A stretch of DNA of 64,000 bases from SKVR01 sp964491395 (GCA_964491395.1 CAZBGI010000003.1:57891-121890), one strand, 5' to 3'. Shown: positions 1 through 9,854, counted from the stretch's first letter. Notes: generated by a model not told the origin, from the sequence alone. Numbers and translations: made by a program.

Positions 1-827
1 AGCAGATTATGTTTTCCGAATACTTTTAACGGATAAGTCAATTCATTCTGATGAATCACTGTTATGCCATTTTTAATTTCATGCTGTGGGTATGTATATG
101 GATACAAAAGAATATCTTCCTGGGTTTTTCCCTCACATAACTCTTTTAAAACAATATCTTCCTTGCAATAAATCAGTTTTCCGTTGGGTTTGATCTTGTC
201 AATAAAAATTCTGAATTGTTCCAGATAATTCTCAAAGGTAGGGAAGACATTGATGTGATCCCAGGCAATACCGCTCAATAAGGCAATGTGTGGTTTGTAT
301 AAATGAAATTTAGGGCGTCTGTCTATGGGCGAACTAAGATATTCATCTCCCTCCAGGATAATAAATGGTGCATCATCAGTAAGTTTGACCATTACATCAA
401 ACCCTTCCAGTTGTGCACCTACCATGTAATCGGTGTCTATGCCATGATACTGAAGTACATGCAAAATAATGGACGTAATAGTTGTTTTGCCATGACTCCC
501 GCCAATCACTATCCGGGTTTTATTTCTTGACTGGTTATATAAAAATTCGGGGTAAGAAAAAATGGCCAGCCCTAGTTCTTTGGCTTTAAGCAACTCAGGG
601 TTGTCTGCTTTAGCATGCATGCCAAGAATCACAGCATCCAGTTCGGCATGAATATGCTCAGGGTACCATCCCATTTCGGAAGGAAGGAGTCCATGATTTT
701 TAAGTCTGCCGCGGGAGGGTTCAAAAATCTGATCATCTGAACCCGTTACCTTGTATCCTTTTTTATGGAGTGCAATGGCCAGGTTATGCATGGCACTTCC
801 CCCAATGGCAATAAAATGTACGTTCAT
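1..827 (-). CDS. mpl: Mpl-type Mur ligase (UDP-MurNAc:tripeptide ligase), partial
   Basis: The reading frame starts at the ATG at 825-827 on the minus strand and stays open to the window edge, so about 275 N-terminal residues are visible of a protein that is usually about 450 long. The N-terminus has the Rossmann-type start of Mur ligases (HFIAIGGSAMHNLA, residues 4-17). The central domain has the ATP-binding P-loop GSHGKTT (residues 110-116) followed by a Mur-type EGDEYLSS motif. Within the Mur family, the GGSAMHNLA start and the GSHGKTT loop fit Mpl, which attaches recycled L-Ala-gamma-D-Glu-meso-DAP to UDP-MurNAc in cytoplasmic peptidoglycan recycling, better than MurC. The C-terminal ligase domain lies outside the window, so MurC remains possible. 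It is divergent from the next gene across a 500-base gap. Confidence 0.82.
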   Translation of the reverse strand, partial: MNVHFIAIGGSAMHNLAIALHKKGYKVTGSDDQIFEPSRGRLKNHGLLPSEMGWYPEHIHAELDAVILGMHAKADNPELLKAKELGLAIFSYPEFLYNQSRNKTRIVIGGSHGKTTITSIILHVLQYHGIDTDYMVGAQLEGFDVMVKLTDDAPFIILEGDEYLSSPIDRRPKFHLYKPHIALLSGIAWDHINVFPTFENYLEQFRIFIDKIKPNGKLIYCKEDIVLKELCEGKTQEDILLYPYTYPQHEIKNGITVIHQNELTYPLKVFGKHNL

Positions 828-1334
828 ATATATTTTGTAGTATCTTTTCTAACGGTTAAAAAAATAAATCATCTTCTGTGCAACGATTGAATAGGTTTAC
901 GATGCAGGAAAAATGAGCCGGATGTAAATTTTTTGTAAAGTTAGTGTAAATTGTAAAAATGTCCTTTGATAATTTTTTATTCTGAATAATAACATATTTC
1001 AACATGTATAAAAGTTCATTGAAAGAAATTTACCTCTGCATTGTGGCAATCCCTTATAATACAATGATATTTACCGTGAGACACTGATTTTATCTTTATC
1101 CAATTTTACTAATTTTGCCCTGAGTTTGATAATTGCTTATCTGAAAACAAGGTATTTGGCATTCCATGTAGCATTGCGATGTTGTAATGTGTTTTAATTC
1201 AGATACTTATAAAGCAATAAATTCATTGTAAACGAGTAAATTCACATAAAAAGGATTCACAACCTTTGGTTGGTTTATGATGCCTGTGCTCGTTTTTTGA
1301 AACATAGGTTGTTAAAATTGAGTATAAACTTACT
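828..1334. other. Intergenic region between divergent genes
   Basis: This AT-rich gap of about 500 bases separates the minus-strand Mur ligase from the plus-strand MBL hydrolase, so it should hold promoters for both. A TAATTTTG sequence at 1110-1117 matches the Bacteroidota -7 element TAnnTTTG, with a T-rich stretch where the -33 element would be, but it lies about 220 bases from the MBL start. I see no credible ORF, tRNA or strong hairpin. Confidence 0.4.
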
Positions 1335-2174
1335 ATGAAAATAATTCCAATAATTCCTGAATGTTTTAAACTTGATGGTGGAGCTTGTTTTGGAGTTGTG
1401 CCCAAATCCATCTGGTCGCAGCATGTACCCAGCGATGAGAATAACATGGTAAATATCACCTCAAGATGTTTGCTGGTTGATAAAGGAGACCGGATAATTC
1501 TTATTGATACAGGACTTGGTAATAAACAAAGCGATAAGTATTACAAATATTTTTATTTGTTTGAAAGAAAAGGTATTGAAAAGGCTCTGGCAGAAAACGG
1601 TTACATGCCAGAAGATATCACAGATGTTATACTCACACATCTCCACTTTGATCATGTTGGGGGTGCTGTAAAATGGGGAAATGATGGAGAAACGCCTGTA
1701 GCTGTTTTTCCTAATGCTACCTATTTCTGCTCAAAGGATCAGTGGGATAGTGCACTTAACCCCAATCCAAGAGAAAAAGCTTCTTTTCACTCCGAAAACT
1801 ATCAATCTCTTTATGATGAGGGCAGATTAGAGTTTGTTTTTGAAAATATGTCAATATGTGAAGGGATTGAGCTGGAAGTAAAGAATGGGCATACTCGCGG
1901 GCAGATTATTCCGCTTATAAGCTATAAGGATAAAAAAGTAGTTTTTACTGCTGATTTTATCGCAACCGTGCTGAATATTCCCCTGGCCTATGTGCCCAGC
2001 TTCGATGTAGACCCTGTCAAATCTATGGAAGAAAAGGAAGAGTTTCTCAATCGTGCTGCCGATAAAGGATATATTCTTGTTTTTGAACATGATTACTATC
2101 ATGAATGCTGCACCCTGGAGAAAACATCCAAAGGAATCAGGGCAGGAGAAATATTGCGACTTCAGGATATATAA
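1335..2174 (+). CDS. MBL-fold metallo-hydrolase
   Basis: A 279-residue single-domain metallo-beta-lactamase-fold hydrolase. The zinc motif HLHFDH is complete (H102, H104, D106, H107), followed by H186 in NGHTRGQ, D207 in TADFIA and H252 in FEHDYYHE, so both metal sites appear intact. No signal peptide is visible, so it is probably cytoplasmic. The spacing and the NGHTRGQ motif resemble the lactonase/quorum-quenching-like branch of the superfamily, but the substrate cannot be read from the sequence. It precedes cysH by 82 bases on the same strand; a link to sulfur metabolism is possible but unproven. Confidence 0.85.
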   Translation: MKIIPIIPECFKLDGGACFGVVPKSIWSQHVPSDENNMVNITSRCLLVDKGDRIILIDTGLGNKQSDKYYKYFYLFERKGIEKALAENGYMPEDITDVILTHLHFDHVGGAVKWGNDGETPVAVFPNATYFCSKDQWDSALNPNPREKASFHSENYQSLYDEGRLEFVFENMSICEGIELEVKNGHTRGQIIPLISYKDKKVVFTADFIATVLNIPLAYVPSFDVDPVKSMEEKEEFLNRAADKGYILVFEHDYYHECCTLEKTSKGIRAGEILRLQDI

Positions 2175-2256
2175 ATTCCAGGCAAAATGATTTTTGGCAT
2201 ATGCCAGTCATTTTAATTAAAACGAATCAATCAATCATCACATAGCCAATTGATAA

Positions 2257-2961
2257 ATGAACAAAGAAAAAATATCAGTACTTAATAGTCAGCTTAAAAA
2301 CCTTTCAACAGAAGCATTTCTGCAAAAACTCGCGGAAGAATTTTCTGGCAAAATTCGATTTGCTACCAGTCTGGGAGCCGAAGATCAGGTAATTACCCAT
2401 ATTTTAGCCTCCAGTGGCATTCCCATTGAGATTTTTACCCTTGATACCGGAAGAATGTTTTATGAGTCTTATGAATTGATAGAAAAGGTGCAAAACCGCT
2501 ATGGAGTGAAAATAAAAATTGTATTTCCTGATGCCGGGGAAGTTGAACAGATGGTAAATGAAAAAGGGATCAACCTTTTTTATCACAGTGTTGAGAATCG
2601 CAAATTGTGTTGTGGGATAAGGAAGATAAAACCCTTGCATAAAGCCCTTAAAGGGATGGATGCATGGATTACAGGTTTGAGACGCGAACAATCACCTACC
2701 CGGGTAGATATGCAACTTGTTGAATGGGATACAAATAACCATCTTATTAAAGCCAACCCTCTTCTGGAATGGACAGAAACAGATGTTTGGGAGTATATCA
2801 AAAAGCATAAAATACCTTATAATACGCTTCATGATAAAGGATTCCCGAGTATTGGCTGTCAGCCTTGTACCCGGGCTGTTTTACCCGGCGAGGATATCAG
2901 GAGCGGCAGATGGTGGTGGGAAAATCCCGAAACCAGGGAATGCGGATTGCATAAAAAATAA
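2257..2961 (+). CDS. cysH: Assimilatory adenylyl-sulfate (APS) reductase, CysH family
   Basis: A 234-residue cytoplasmic enzyme that reduces activated sulfate to sulfite with a thioredoxin-like donor. The P-loop-like SLGAEDQV motif is at residues 38-45. The paired cysteines C118-C119 (KLCCGIRK) and C201/C204 (GCQPCT) are the four ligands of the [4Fe-4S] cluster that marks APS reductases and is absent from enterobacterial PAPS reductase. The catalytic cysteine is C229 in the C-terminal ECGLH motif. Length is normal for the family. Other sulfate assimilation genes (ATP sulfurylase, sulfite reductase) are not nearby. The APS rather than PAPS assignment rests on the cysteine pattern. Confidence 0.92.
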   Translation: MNKEKISVLNSQLKNLSTEAFLQKLAEEFSGKIRFATSLGAEDQVITHILASSGIPIEIFTLDTGRMFYESYELIEKVQNRYGVKIKIVFPDAGEVEQMVNEKGINLFYHSVENRKLCCGIRKIKPLHKALKGMDAWITGLRREQSPTRVDMQLVEWDTNNHLIKANPLLEWTETDVWEYIKKHKIPYNTLHDKGFPSIGCQPCTRAVLPGEDIRSGRWWWENPETRECGLHKK

Positions 2962-3023
2962 TAATTCTGTTTCCAAGCTTTTATTATAGCTTATTCATTA
3001 AATAAAGCACTTCTTACAATTAC

Positions 3024-5693
3024 ATGGCATTATCAAATCCACATATTCCTATTTCTCTTCAAGGGAACTCTATTCCGGATAGCTTGATGCAACTGGCTCA
3101 TTCTGCGGGTGTCAAGTTTAGTTTGATATCCACTGAAAAAATACCTACCAATGGAATTGCCTTCGATATTAATGTAACCAGTAATGCCTGGTTAATGGAT
3201 TATTCAACCTATAAATCAGTTTATAATCAGAAACATCTGAAACCCAGGGATGAATTGCCGGAAATCCTGCTGTTAGTGGAAGAATCGGAGATCAAAGAGA
3301 TTGAAGAAGAAACTCTTGCTGACTCTGTGGAGATTCTCACCCTGCCATCCTCTTCTCATTTGTTTACCCTAAAATTCAATCAGGCTCATAAAAGGATTTT
3401 ACGCAGGCATGCAAAATTGGTAGAATTAGAACGTCACAGCAGTTTGTTTATTAATAGTTCGCAGGCAAAATTACTGGTTGATCCTACTGATGGTTCAGTT
3501 TTGGATGCCAATCCTGCGGCCTCTGTTCTGTACGATAAAAGTGTTGATGCCTTGCTTGAAGGAAACTTCAAAGATTTGCATCCTGAAGATTTTGAGGCTT
3601 TTATGAGCCAAACACAGCAAGTACTGGGAGGTGAGAAAGTGCTGTTGACCATGAGTTATGCCAAAGATAAAGGCGACGTTAGAGAACTGGAGTATTTTAT
3701 CAACCTGATAACTCTCGAGGGGAAAGGACTGATTTATCTCAATGTAGAGGATATTACAGAAAAAGAAATTGCCAACGAACTTTTTTATGAGCAGGCAGAA
3801 ATGCTGCGAAATACACTGGAATCTATTGACGACTTGCTGTTTTCGCTCAATAAAGAAGGTGACTTTATTGATTACTATCAGCCATCAGGAGGCAATACCC
3901 TGGCCTTATCCAGTGATGTTTTTATTGGTAAAAATATTTACGATGTAGGTTTTCCACTTGATGTTGCTCAAAAGTATATCTATACCATTGAGCAGGTAAT
4001 TGAAGAAGATAAACCCCAGCAAATAGAGTATCACCTGCAGGCTTTTGGTTCACAATTATGGTACAATGCAAAGATTTCTCCACGGAAAAATACTTTCGGA
4101 GTTATAGAAGGAGTAACTGTTCTTTGCCGCGATGTAACCCTCCAGAAAAAGAGTGAGGAAGCTCTCAAAAAGGCACGTGACTACTACCTTACCATGCTGG
4201 CTGATTTTCCCACAATGATATGGAAAACCAATAACACCCGCAGGGCCGATTATTTCAACAAAACATGGCTTGAATTTACAGGGAATGACCTGAATACTGA
4301 GATGCGTACCGACTGGCATGGTAAGCTTCCTGCCACTGATGCAAAGATTTTTGCTTCTGTGCTTAGCAATGCCTACAAAACCAAAAAGTCTTTCCTCATA
4401 GAGCATAAGCTCAAGCACCAATCAGGAGAATACCGATCTGTAATTAATGCAGGACGTCCGTTTTATAACCTGGATGGACATTTCGCTGGTTTCATTGGAT
4501 CTTGTTACGACATTAGTGAAAGGAAAAAAGCCGAGGAAATGTTGTATTTGCAAAAAAGTGCCATGGAATCCGCCCTGGAGGGAATCCTGATTATTAAAGA
4601 TGACAAGGACTCTTATCCGGTAATATATGCCAACCAGGAACTCTCGCGACTTACTGAATTGGATGAAAGTGAAATTGTGGGCAATACTTTTCTGGATGTG
4701 TTGGGATGTCCTGTCAGTAATGGTACCCGCAGCGAGATTCTTTACGCCCTGAAAACAAGAACAAGTTTCAAAGGAGAGTTTGCTTGCCTGATGCCCAATT
4801 CTAAAGGTGAAATGCAATGGCGATTGCTGTATATGGCTCCCGTGAAAAAAGACAATCAGCCTACCAACCATTTTGTTGCGGTTTTGAGTGATATCTCCGA
4901 TACAAAAACAGTAGAGAAAACCCTGAGAGAGAAAAACCGCCAATTGGAAAAAACCAATCAGGAACTTGATAATTTTGTTTATAGTACCTCTCATGAGCTC
5001 AGGTCTCCGCTTATGTCTGTTTTAGGTTTGTTGAACTTACTGGAGTCTGATATTGATGATGCTGACAGAACGACTTATCTGTCCATGATTCGCGAATCCA
5101 TTTCACGCCTGGATAAAATCATCCATGATATTATTGATTACTCAAGGAATAGCAGAATGGATGTGTTATATGAGAAAATTGATTTCAATACTCTTATTCA
5201 GCAGGCCGTAGAAAACCATCAGTATGTAGAACAATTTGACAAAGTGAAAATTACCACGCAGGTAGAGGATACTGTTCCCTTTCTCTCTGATGCCAAAAGA
5301 ATCGGGGTGATTCTTAATAACTTTGTTTCCAATTGCTTCAATTTTCATGATTTCCAGCAAGATAATCCGGTGATGGATATCACCGTAAAAACTTCTGCTG
5401 ATAACGTTTTGATAAAGGTTAAAGATAATGGCCCCGGAATACCGGAAAATCACCTGGAGAGAATTTATGATATGTTTTACAGGGGCAGCGAAAAAAGCAA
5501 AGGAAGTGGGATAGGGCTATACATCGTAAAAGAGATTGTTGACAAACTGAAAGGAAATATCCAGGTTAATACAAAACCAGATACAGGTACGACATTTATT
5601 GTTGAACTGCCTAATTCAGAAAACAACAATACCGCGGCAAATGCAGTAGCGAACCTCAAATCGGGTACTGAAAGTCTTTCCCGCGCAAACTAA
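3024..5693 (+). CDS. Multi-PAS sensor histidine kinase (HisKA type)
   Basis: An 889-residue kinase with no signal peptide or transmembrane segment, so a cytoplasmic sensor. Four PAS-like modules can be made out at roughly residues 150-250, 265-375, 385-505 and 510-635. They are followed by a HisKA dimerisation domain with the phospho-acceptor H657 in SHELRSPL and a HATPase domain with DNGPGIP (from residue 801) and a GSGIGL lid near 827-832. The first 120 residues are not a family I recognise. There is no fused receiver; the lone receiver protein 140 bases downstream is a probable partner. PAS modules 2 and 3 closely resemble the first two modules of the next kinase (shared motifs TLESIDDL/TLESMDDL and ADYFNKTW/FDYFNNKW), which points to duplication. 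Confidence 0.9.
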   Translation: MALSNPHIPISLQGNSIPDSLMQLAHSAGVKFSLISTEKIPTNGIAFDINVTSNAWLMDYSTYKSVYNQKHLKPRDELPEILLLVEESEIKEIEEETLADSVEILTLPSSSHLFTLKFNQAHKRILRRHAKLVELERHSSLFINSSQAKLLVDPTDGSVLDANPAASVLYDKSVDALLEGNFKDLHPEDFEAFMSQTQQVLGGEKVLLTMSYAKDKGDVRELEYFINLITLEGKGLIYLNVEDITEKEIANELFYEQAEMLRNTLESIDDLLFSLNKEGDFIDYYQPSGGNTLALSSDVFIGKNIYDVGFPLDVAQKYIYTIEQVIEEDKPQQIEYHLQAFGSQLWYNAKISPRKNTFGVIEGVTVLCRDVTLQKKSEEALKKARDYYLTMLADFPTMIWKTNNTRRADYFNKTWLEFTGNDLNTEMRTDWHGKLPATDAKIFASVLSNAYKTKKSFLIEHKLKHQSGEYRSVINAGRPFYNLDGHFAGFIGSCYDISERKKAEEMLYLQKSAMESALEGILIIKDDKDSYPVIYANQELSRLTELDESEIVGNTFLDVLGCPVSNGTRSEILYALKTRTSFKGEFACLMPNSKGEMQWRLLYMAPVKKDNQPTNHFVAVLSDISDTKTVEKTLREKNRQLEKTNQELDNFVYSTSHELRSPLMSVLGLLNLLESDIDDADRTTYLSMIRESISRLDKIIHDIIDYSRNSRMDVLYEKIDFNTLIQQAVENHQYVEQFDKVKITTQVEDTVPFLSDAKRIGVILNNFVSNCFNFHDFQQDNPVMDITVKTSADNVLIKVKDNGPGIPENHLERIYDMFYRGSEKSKGSGIGLYIVKEIVDKLKGNIQVNTKPDTGTTFIVELPNSENNNTAANAVANLKSGTESLSRAN

Positions 5694-5833
5694 GGGTTTG
5701 GTAAGACCTAAGGCAAGGCTATAACTTGTCTGATACGAAAATAATTACGGGTTGGCACCAAAAGATTTAATATCTTTAACGTGTTATCTTTCAGGGTAAT
5801 TTTGGCTCAGAAGCCCATAAAAAAGCAACGATT

Positions 5834-6229
5834 ATGAATCTGGATATAGTTTTATTAATTGATGATAGTGATATTGATAATCTGGTCAACAAGAGAGTGG
5901 TCCAGAAAGCAGGGCTATCTAATGATATCACCGTTAAGAACTCGGCCCAATCAGCCATCGAATATTTAAAGAACATCGCGGAAAATGAGGCAGATCGCAT
6001 CCCCGGAGTTATTTTTCTTGATATCCGGATGCCTCAGATTGATGGTTTTGGGTTTCTCGAGCTATTCGAGGAGCTTCCTTCCTCTATACATCAAAAGGCT
6101 GATATTGTGATGCTTTCATCTTCAATTGATGCAGCTGATTATCAAAAAGCCATGGACAACCGTTTTGTAAAACAATTTCTCAACAAACCTCTTCAAAAAG
6201 AAGCAGTAACCAACCTGGCGGATTTATGA
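5834..6229 (+). CDS. Single-domain response regulator (CheY/Spo0F-like)
   Basis: A 131-residue stand-alone receiver domain. The acidic pocket is D10/D11, the phospho-acceptor is D63 (FLDIRMPQIDG), the switch serines lie at 95-97 and the conserved lysine is K118 in LNKPL. There is no output domain, so it must act by protein interaction or as a phosphorelay intermediate. Its stop overlaps the start of the next kinase in an ATGA arrangement (6226-6229), which implies translational coupling. Kinases in this family bracket it on both sides. Confidence 0.92.
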   Translation: MNLDIVLLIDDSDIDNLVNKRVVQKAGLSNDITVKNSAQSAIEYLKNIAENEADRIPGVIFLDIRMPQIDGFGFLELFEELPSSIHQKADIVMLSSSIDAADYQKAMDNRFVKQFLNKPLQKEAVTNLADL

Positions 6230-8832
6230 GTTCATTGGCAGGGAAACAGCCCAGGGGCGTTGATGATGAGGTTATCTTCAAGCAACTGGAGGTAATGCGC
6301 TCTACCCTTGAATCAATGGACGATCTGGTGTTTGTATTGGACGCCAATTTCCAGTTCTCTGATCTATTTAGTTATCAGAGCAACTCTTCCGGCTTGAAGG
6401 GCATTGCAACCACTTTTAATGTAGGTAGCCATTTTTCAGAAGCCGGATTTCCCGATGAAGTATATTTTTTGTTTTTTGAAGCCTTTCAAAAGACTCAAAA
6501 ACACCAACAAACAGAACGAATCCGTTTTTCTGTAAAAGCTTTTGGCAGTGAATTTTTCTACCAGGCAAAACTCGCTCCGCGTTTTACTTTGCAAAATGAA
6601 TTTGATGGAGTAACTGTTGTTTTGCGCGATATTTCTTCCTCGGTAAGAACAGAAGAGAAGTTGAAATCCTCACTGGAATATTATCTTACGGTATTACTCA
6701 ATTTTCCCAATCCTATATGGAGAGTAAATGCCAGCAAGGAGTTTGATTATTTCAATAATAAGTGGGTGGATTTTACTGGAATTGATGTAGAAAAAGTTTC
6801 AGAGAGAGGGTGGAAAACAGGAATCCATCCCCACGATCAGGCCAGAGTACTTGAGCAATTCCAGAAAAGTTTTATAGGTAAGAAACCTTTTACGATTGAG
6901 TATAGGTTGAGCCATCGGAGTGGAGCGTATCGCTGGGTGAAGAATTTTTGTCAGCCCCTTTTTGATCACAAAAATCGTTTTACAGGCTATATGGGAAGTT
7001 GCTTTGATATTGATGATATCAGAACCACCCAGCAACTTTTGCAGGAGAGTGAATCACGATACAGAACCATGGTGCAGGAGCAAAGCGACCTGATTGTGAG
7101 GTGGAAAGGGCAGTTTTCTATCGTTTTTGCCAACAAAAGCTTTTGCAGTTTTGTAGGAAAACCATTGGAAAGTATTGTGGGGGAAAACTGGTTAACTTTG
7201 TTAGAATCAGAAAAGAGCAAGATTAATCAGGACGAACTCTCGCAGTTTATTTATAAAACTAAATCATCGGTGTTTGGAACAGAATTGCTTAATAAAAACA
7301 AGCAATCTGTTATTGTGCAATGGCTAACCAGTTCAGTTAGTAATCAGGAAGGAAAGGTGATTGAATACCAGTCATCAGGCAGGGATATCACCGAAATCCT
7401 GGAGAAAGAAAAGGAGAACCAGTTACTTTTACTTCGACTCAATGAGAAAGTAAAAGAGTTGAGTCTTTTAAACAGAGTTTCCCGGTATATTAATGATGAA
7501 ATTTCTGAAGAACAATTCTTTAAGTATCTGGCCAACGATATTTCCAAAAGCTTTTTACATCCCGAAGGAACGTTTACACAAATCAGCTACAAAGGAAACT
7601 ATTATCGCTGCGATAAATTTAACCTTCCAGGATCTTACGCGGATATTTCCTATTCCTTTGGGCTTGATCAAGAGGGAAGCATAACCGTTTACAGGGATAA
7701 GGGTATTTTACGGAGTGACCATGTTGATTTCATTGAGAAAAATGAAAAAGTCCTGCTTAAGACTGTCTGCGAACTTACTGGTTCTTATTTGCAGAAGCTG
7801 GATTCAGAAAGGAAATTGCAGCAAAGTGAAACCCGGTACACAGAATTGTTTGAAAGTGTGCCTGATATTGTTTTTAGTATCGATGACAAGGGGAACATAT
7901 TGAAAATTAACTCGGCAGCAACAACCATACTGGGCTATTCCTCTTTTGACGGGAAAAACCTTTTAAGCCTGATGGCCCCTACACAAAGAAAAGAAATTAT
8001 GATGGTTTTGCATAAAACCCTGTCTGCACAAGAGCATTCCTTTGCTTTTGAAACCAAAGCACTGTCAAAAACCGGGGACATGGTATTTTTACAGGTGAAA
8101 GGGAGGATAAAATACAAACAGCAAGGTCGGCCGTTTGAAATATTTGGGGTAGCAAGAGATATTACAGAGCAAAAACATCTGGAGCAGGATATTATGAAAA
8201 CTGTAATAACCACGCAAGAGAGAGAGAGAAAACGTTTTGCCGAGGATTTGCATGACGGGATCGGCCCCCTTTTATCAGGGCTTAAAATGTATCTAATGCA
8301 GGATACATTGGATAAAGGTCTGAATGAAAAACAAAAAAGAGTACTGAAATATTGCAGGGAACTGGTTGATGATGCCATTGGTCAAACCCGCAGTATAGCC
8401 AATAATCTGACACCGGGAGTTTTGAATGACTTTGGTCTTGAAAAAGCATTAAAGTCGCATGTTGTGAAAATAAACACCATTGGAAAATTTGGCGTAAAAT
8501 TAAACTTGCTCACAACGCTTGATGAGGTTAACAATGAAATAGCCCTTGCTGTATACAGAGTGATAACAGAATTGATAAATAATACCCTCAAACACGCAGA
8601 TTGCAAACAAGTTGAAATAACCCTGGATATAAAAAAAAGTATCCTCTCCCTGGTATATACCGACGATGGAAAAGGTTTTGAAACTTTGAAAAGTGAACAA
8701 CCTGAAAAAGGCACACATATGGGATTAAAAAGTATTCATAACCGGATTCACTCCTTAGATGGTAGCGTGGCGATTTCAAGTGGCGCAGGAAAAGGAGTTT
8801 TTGTAAAGATTTTTATCCCTCTGAAAAGTTGA
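6226..8832 (+). CDS. Multi-PAS sensor histidine kinase (HisKA_3, NarX/DegS-like transmitter)
   Basis: An 868-residue kinase without membrane segments. PAS-like modules lie near residues 20-140, 148-265, 275-390 and 535-650, with a GAF-like stretch around 405-530. The transmitter is HisKA_3: H676 sits in the motif ERERKRFAEDLHDGIGP, followed by a short HATPase with DDGKGFE. This class normally phosphorylates NarL/LuxR-type regulators, and one is encoded 241 bases downstream. The start is the ATG overlapping the stop of the receiver gene. The front half resembles the upstream HisKA kinase while the transmitter is from a different class, so output modules seem to have been swapped after duplication. 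Confidence 0.92.
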   Translation: MSSLAGKQPRGVDDEVIFKQLEVMRSTLESMDDLVFVLDANFQFSDLFSYQSNSSGLKGIATTFNVGSHFSEAGFPDEVYFLFFEAFQKTQKHQQTERIRFSVKAFGSEFFYQAKLAPRFTLQNEFDGVTVVLRDISSSVRTEEKLKSSLEYYLTVLLNFPNPIWRVNASKEFDYFNNKWVDFTGIDVEKVSERGWKTGIHPHDQARVLEQFQKSFIGKKPFTIEYRLSHRSGAYRWVKNFCQPLFDHKNRFTGYMGSCFDIDDIRTTQQLLQESESRYRTMVQEQSDLIVRWKGQFSIVFANKSFCSFVGKPLESIVGENWLTLLESEKSKINQDELSQFIYKTKSSVFGTELLNKNKQSVIVQWLTSSVSNQEGKVIEYQSSGRDITEILEKEKENQLLLLRLNEKVKELSLLNRVSRYINDEISEEQFFKYLANDISKSFLHPEGTFTQISYKGNYYRCDKFNLPGSYADISYSFGLDQEGSITVYRDKGILRSDHVDFIEKNEKVLLKTVCELTGSYLQKLDSERKLQQSETRYTELFESVPDIVFSIDDKGNILKINSAATTILGYSSFDGKNLLSLMAPTQRKEIMMVLHKTLSAQEHSFAFETKALSKTGDMVFLQVKGRIKYKQQGRPFEIFGVARDITEQKHLEQDIMKTVITTQERERKRFAEDLHDGIGPLLSGLKMYLMQDTLDKGLNEKQKRVLKYCRELVDDAIGQTRSIANNLTPGVLNDFGLEKALKSHVVKINTIGKFGVKLNLLTTLDEVNNEIALAVYRVITELINNTLKHADCKQVEITLDIKKSILSLVYTDDGKGFETLKSEQPEKGTHMGLKSIHNRIHSLDGSVAISSGAGKGVFVKIFIPLKS

Positions 8833-9073
8833 ACCATTCAATGATTTGATAATCAGCATCAATGAAATGGTTGAAATGGTGAAAATAAATGTTGAAATAT
8901 ATTTTTTTTACATAAAAATACGGATGTTTTGCTGCAAAGGATTACGTATTTTTGACCCCTATAAGAATGGTTTAAAGGCGTGTAAGGTTACTGTTATTAT
9001 ACCAGGCAGATTGAATTCAGAGAGCCATTTTTTATGAACACTTATTTTAGTAATTAATTAAAACAAAATTGAT

Positions 9074-9724
9074 ATGGCACAGAAGATAGTAATTGTGGAC
9101 GATCATTTTATTTTCAGAAATGGTCTGAAAGATTTGCTGGCTGAAATACCCGAAGTAGAAGTGATAGCAGAGGCAGAGTCAGGAGAGAAATTTTTAGAAA
9201 TGTTACCTGATATTGAACCAGATATGGTGTTTATGGATATAAAAATGCCAGGTTTAAATGGTATTGAAACCACCCGGAAAGCTATCGAAATGAAGCCAGA
9301 TTTAAGAATTCTTGCTTTGAGCATGTTTGGTGAAAATGAATATGTTGAAGAGATGTTGCAGGCAGGAGCACTGGGCTACCTCTTGAAAAATATTGGTAAA
9401 GAAGAACTGGTAAAAGCCATTGAAAATATCTCACAGGAGAAAGGTTATTTCAGTGATGAAATCTTGGTTATGGTAACCCGAAAGGTATTTAATGCCAGGC
9501 AGGAAAACAAGGAAAAAACAATCCTGGATAGTTTTACCAAGCGTGAGCTGGAAGTGCTTCAACTTGTAAGTCAGGGACATTCTAACGCGGATATTGCAGA
9601 AAAACTTAAAATCAGTCCGCGCACGGTTGGAGGGCACCGCAACAACATGCTCTCAAAGTCTGGGTTGAAAAATACAGCAGCCCTGGTAAGTTTTGCATTA
9701 AAAAACAATGTTATTCATTCCTGA
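9074..9724 (+). CDS. NarL/LuxR-family response regulator
   Basis: A 216-residue DNA-binding response regulator. The receiver has D9/D10 and phospho-acceptor D55 (FMDIKMPG). The C-terminal helix-turn-helix is at about residues 150-212 (TKRELEVLQLVSQG, then SNADIAEKLKISPRTV). The recognition helix reads RTVGGHRNN where many relatives have a glutamate before GHR. It is the natural partner for the HisKA_3 kinase just upstream. A hairpin with a T-run follows about 100 bases after the stop. Confidence 0.93.
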   Translation: MAQKIVIVDDHFIFRNGLKDLLAEIPEVEVIAEAESGEKFLEMLPDIEPDMVFMDIKMPGLNGIETTRKAIEMKPDLRILALSMFGENEYVEEMLQAGALGYLLKNIGKEELVKAIENISQEKGYFSDEILVMVTRKVFNARQENKEKTILDSFTKRELEVLQLVSQGHSNADIAEKLKISPRTVGGHRNNMLSKSGLKNTAALVSFALKNNVIHS

Positions 9725-9760
9725 GGGGTTGGGGAGCAATAGCATGCATGCAATAAAAAA

Positions 9761-9788
9761 AGGGTTGTCTTTTCACAAAGACAACCCT
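9761..9788 (-). terminator. Hairpin with T-run on the minus strand
   Basis: A perfect 12-bp stem (AGGGTTGTCTTT with its complement) with a 4-base loop. A run of seven A residues precedes it on the plus strand, so for minus-strand transcription the hairpin is followed by a U-run, as in an intrinsic terminator. It would end transcripts from the oxidoreductase at 10386-11387, leaving an unusually long 3' region. It sits only 37 bases after the plus-strand regulator and may also act on that transcript. Confidence 0.6.
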
Positions 9789-9826
9789 CACACCACTAAC
9801 ACTGTAAAACAATAAAACCAAAAACA

Positions 9827-9854
9827 TGGATTTCCATTGGAAATCCAATTTTTT
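9827..9854 (+). terminator. Intrinsic terminator after the LuxR-type regulator
   Basis: A 9-bp perfect stem (TGGATTTCC and GGAAATCCA) around a 3-base loop, followed by six T residues at 9849-9854. This is the expected form of a Rho-independent terminator for the plus-strand signalling cluster. Confidence 0.65.

Noticed and set aside
8846..9037. A 63-codon ORF between the HisKA_3 kinase and the LuxR regulator
   Set aside because: No domain, unusual amino acid composition, and it occupies what must be the promoter region of the regulator.
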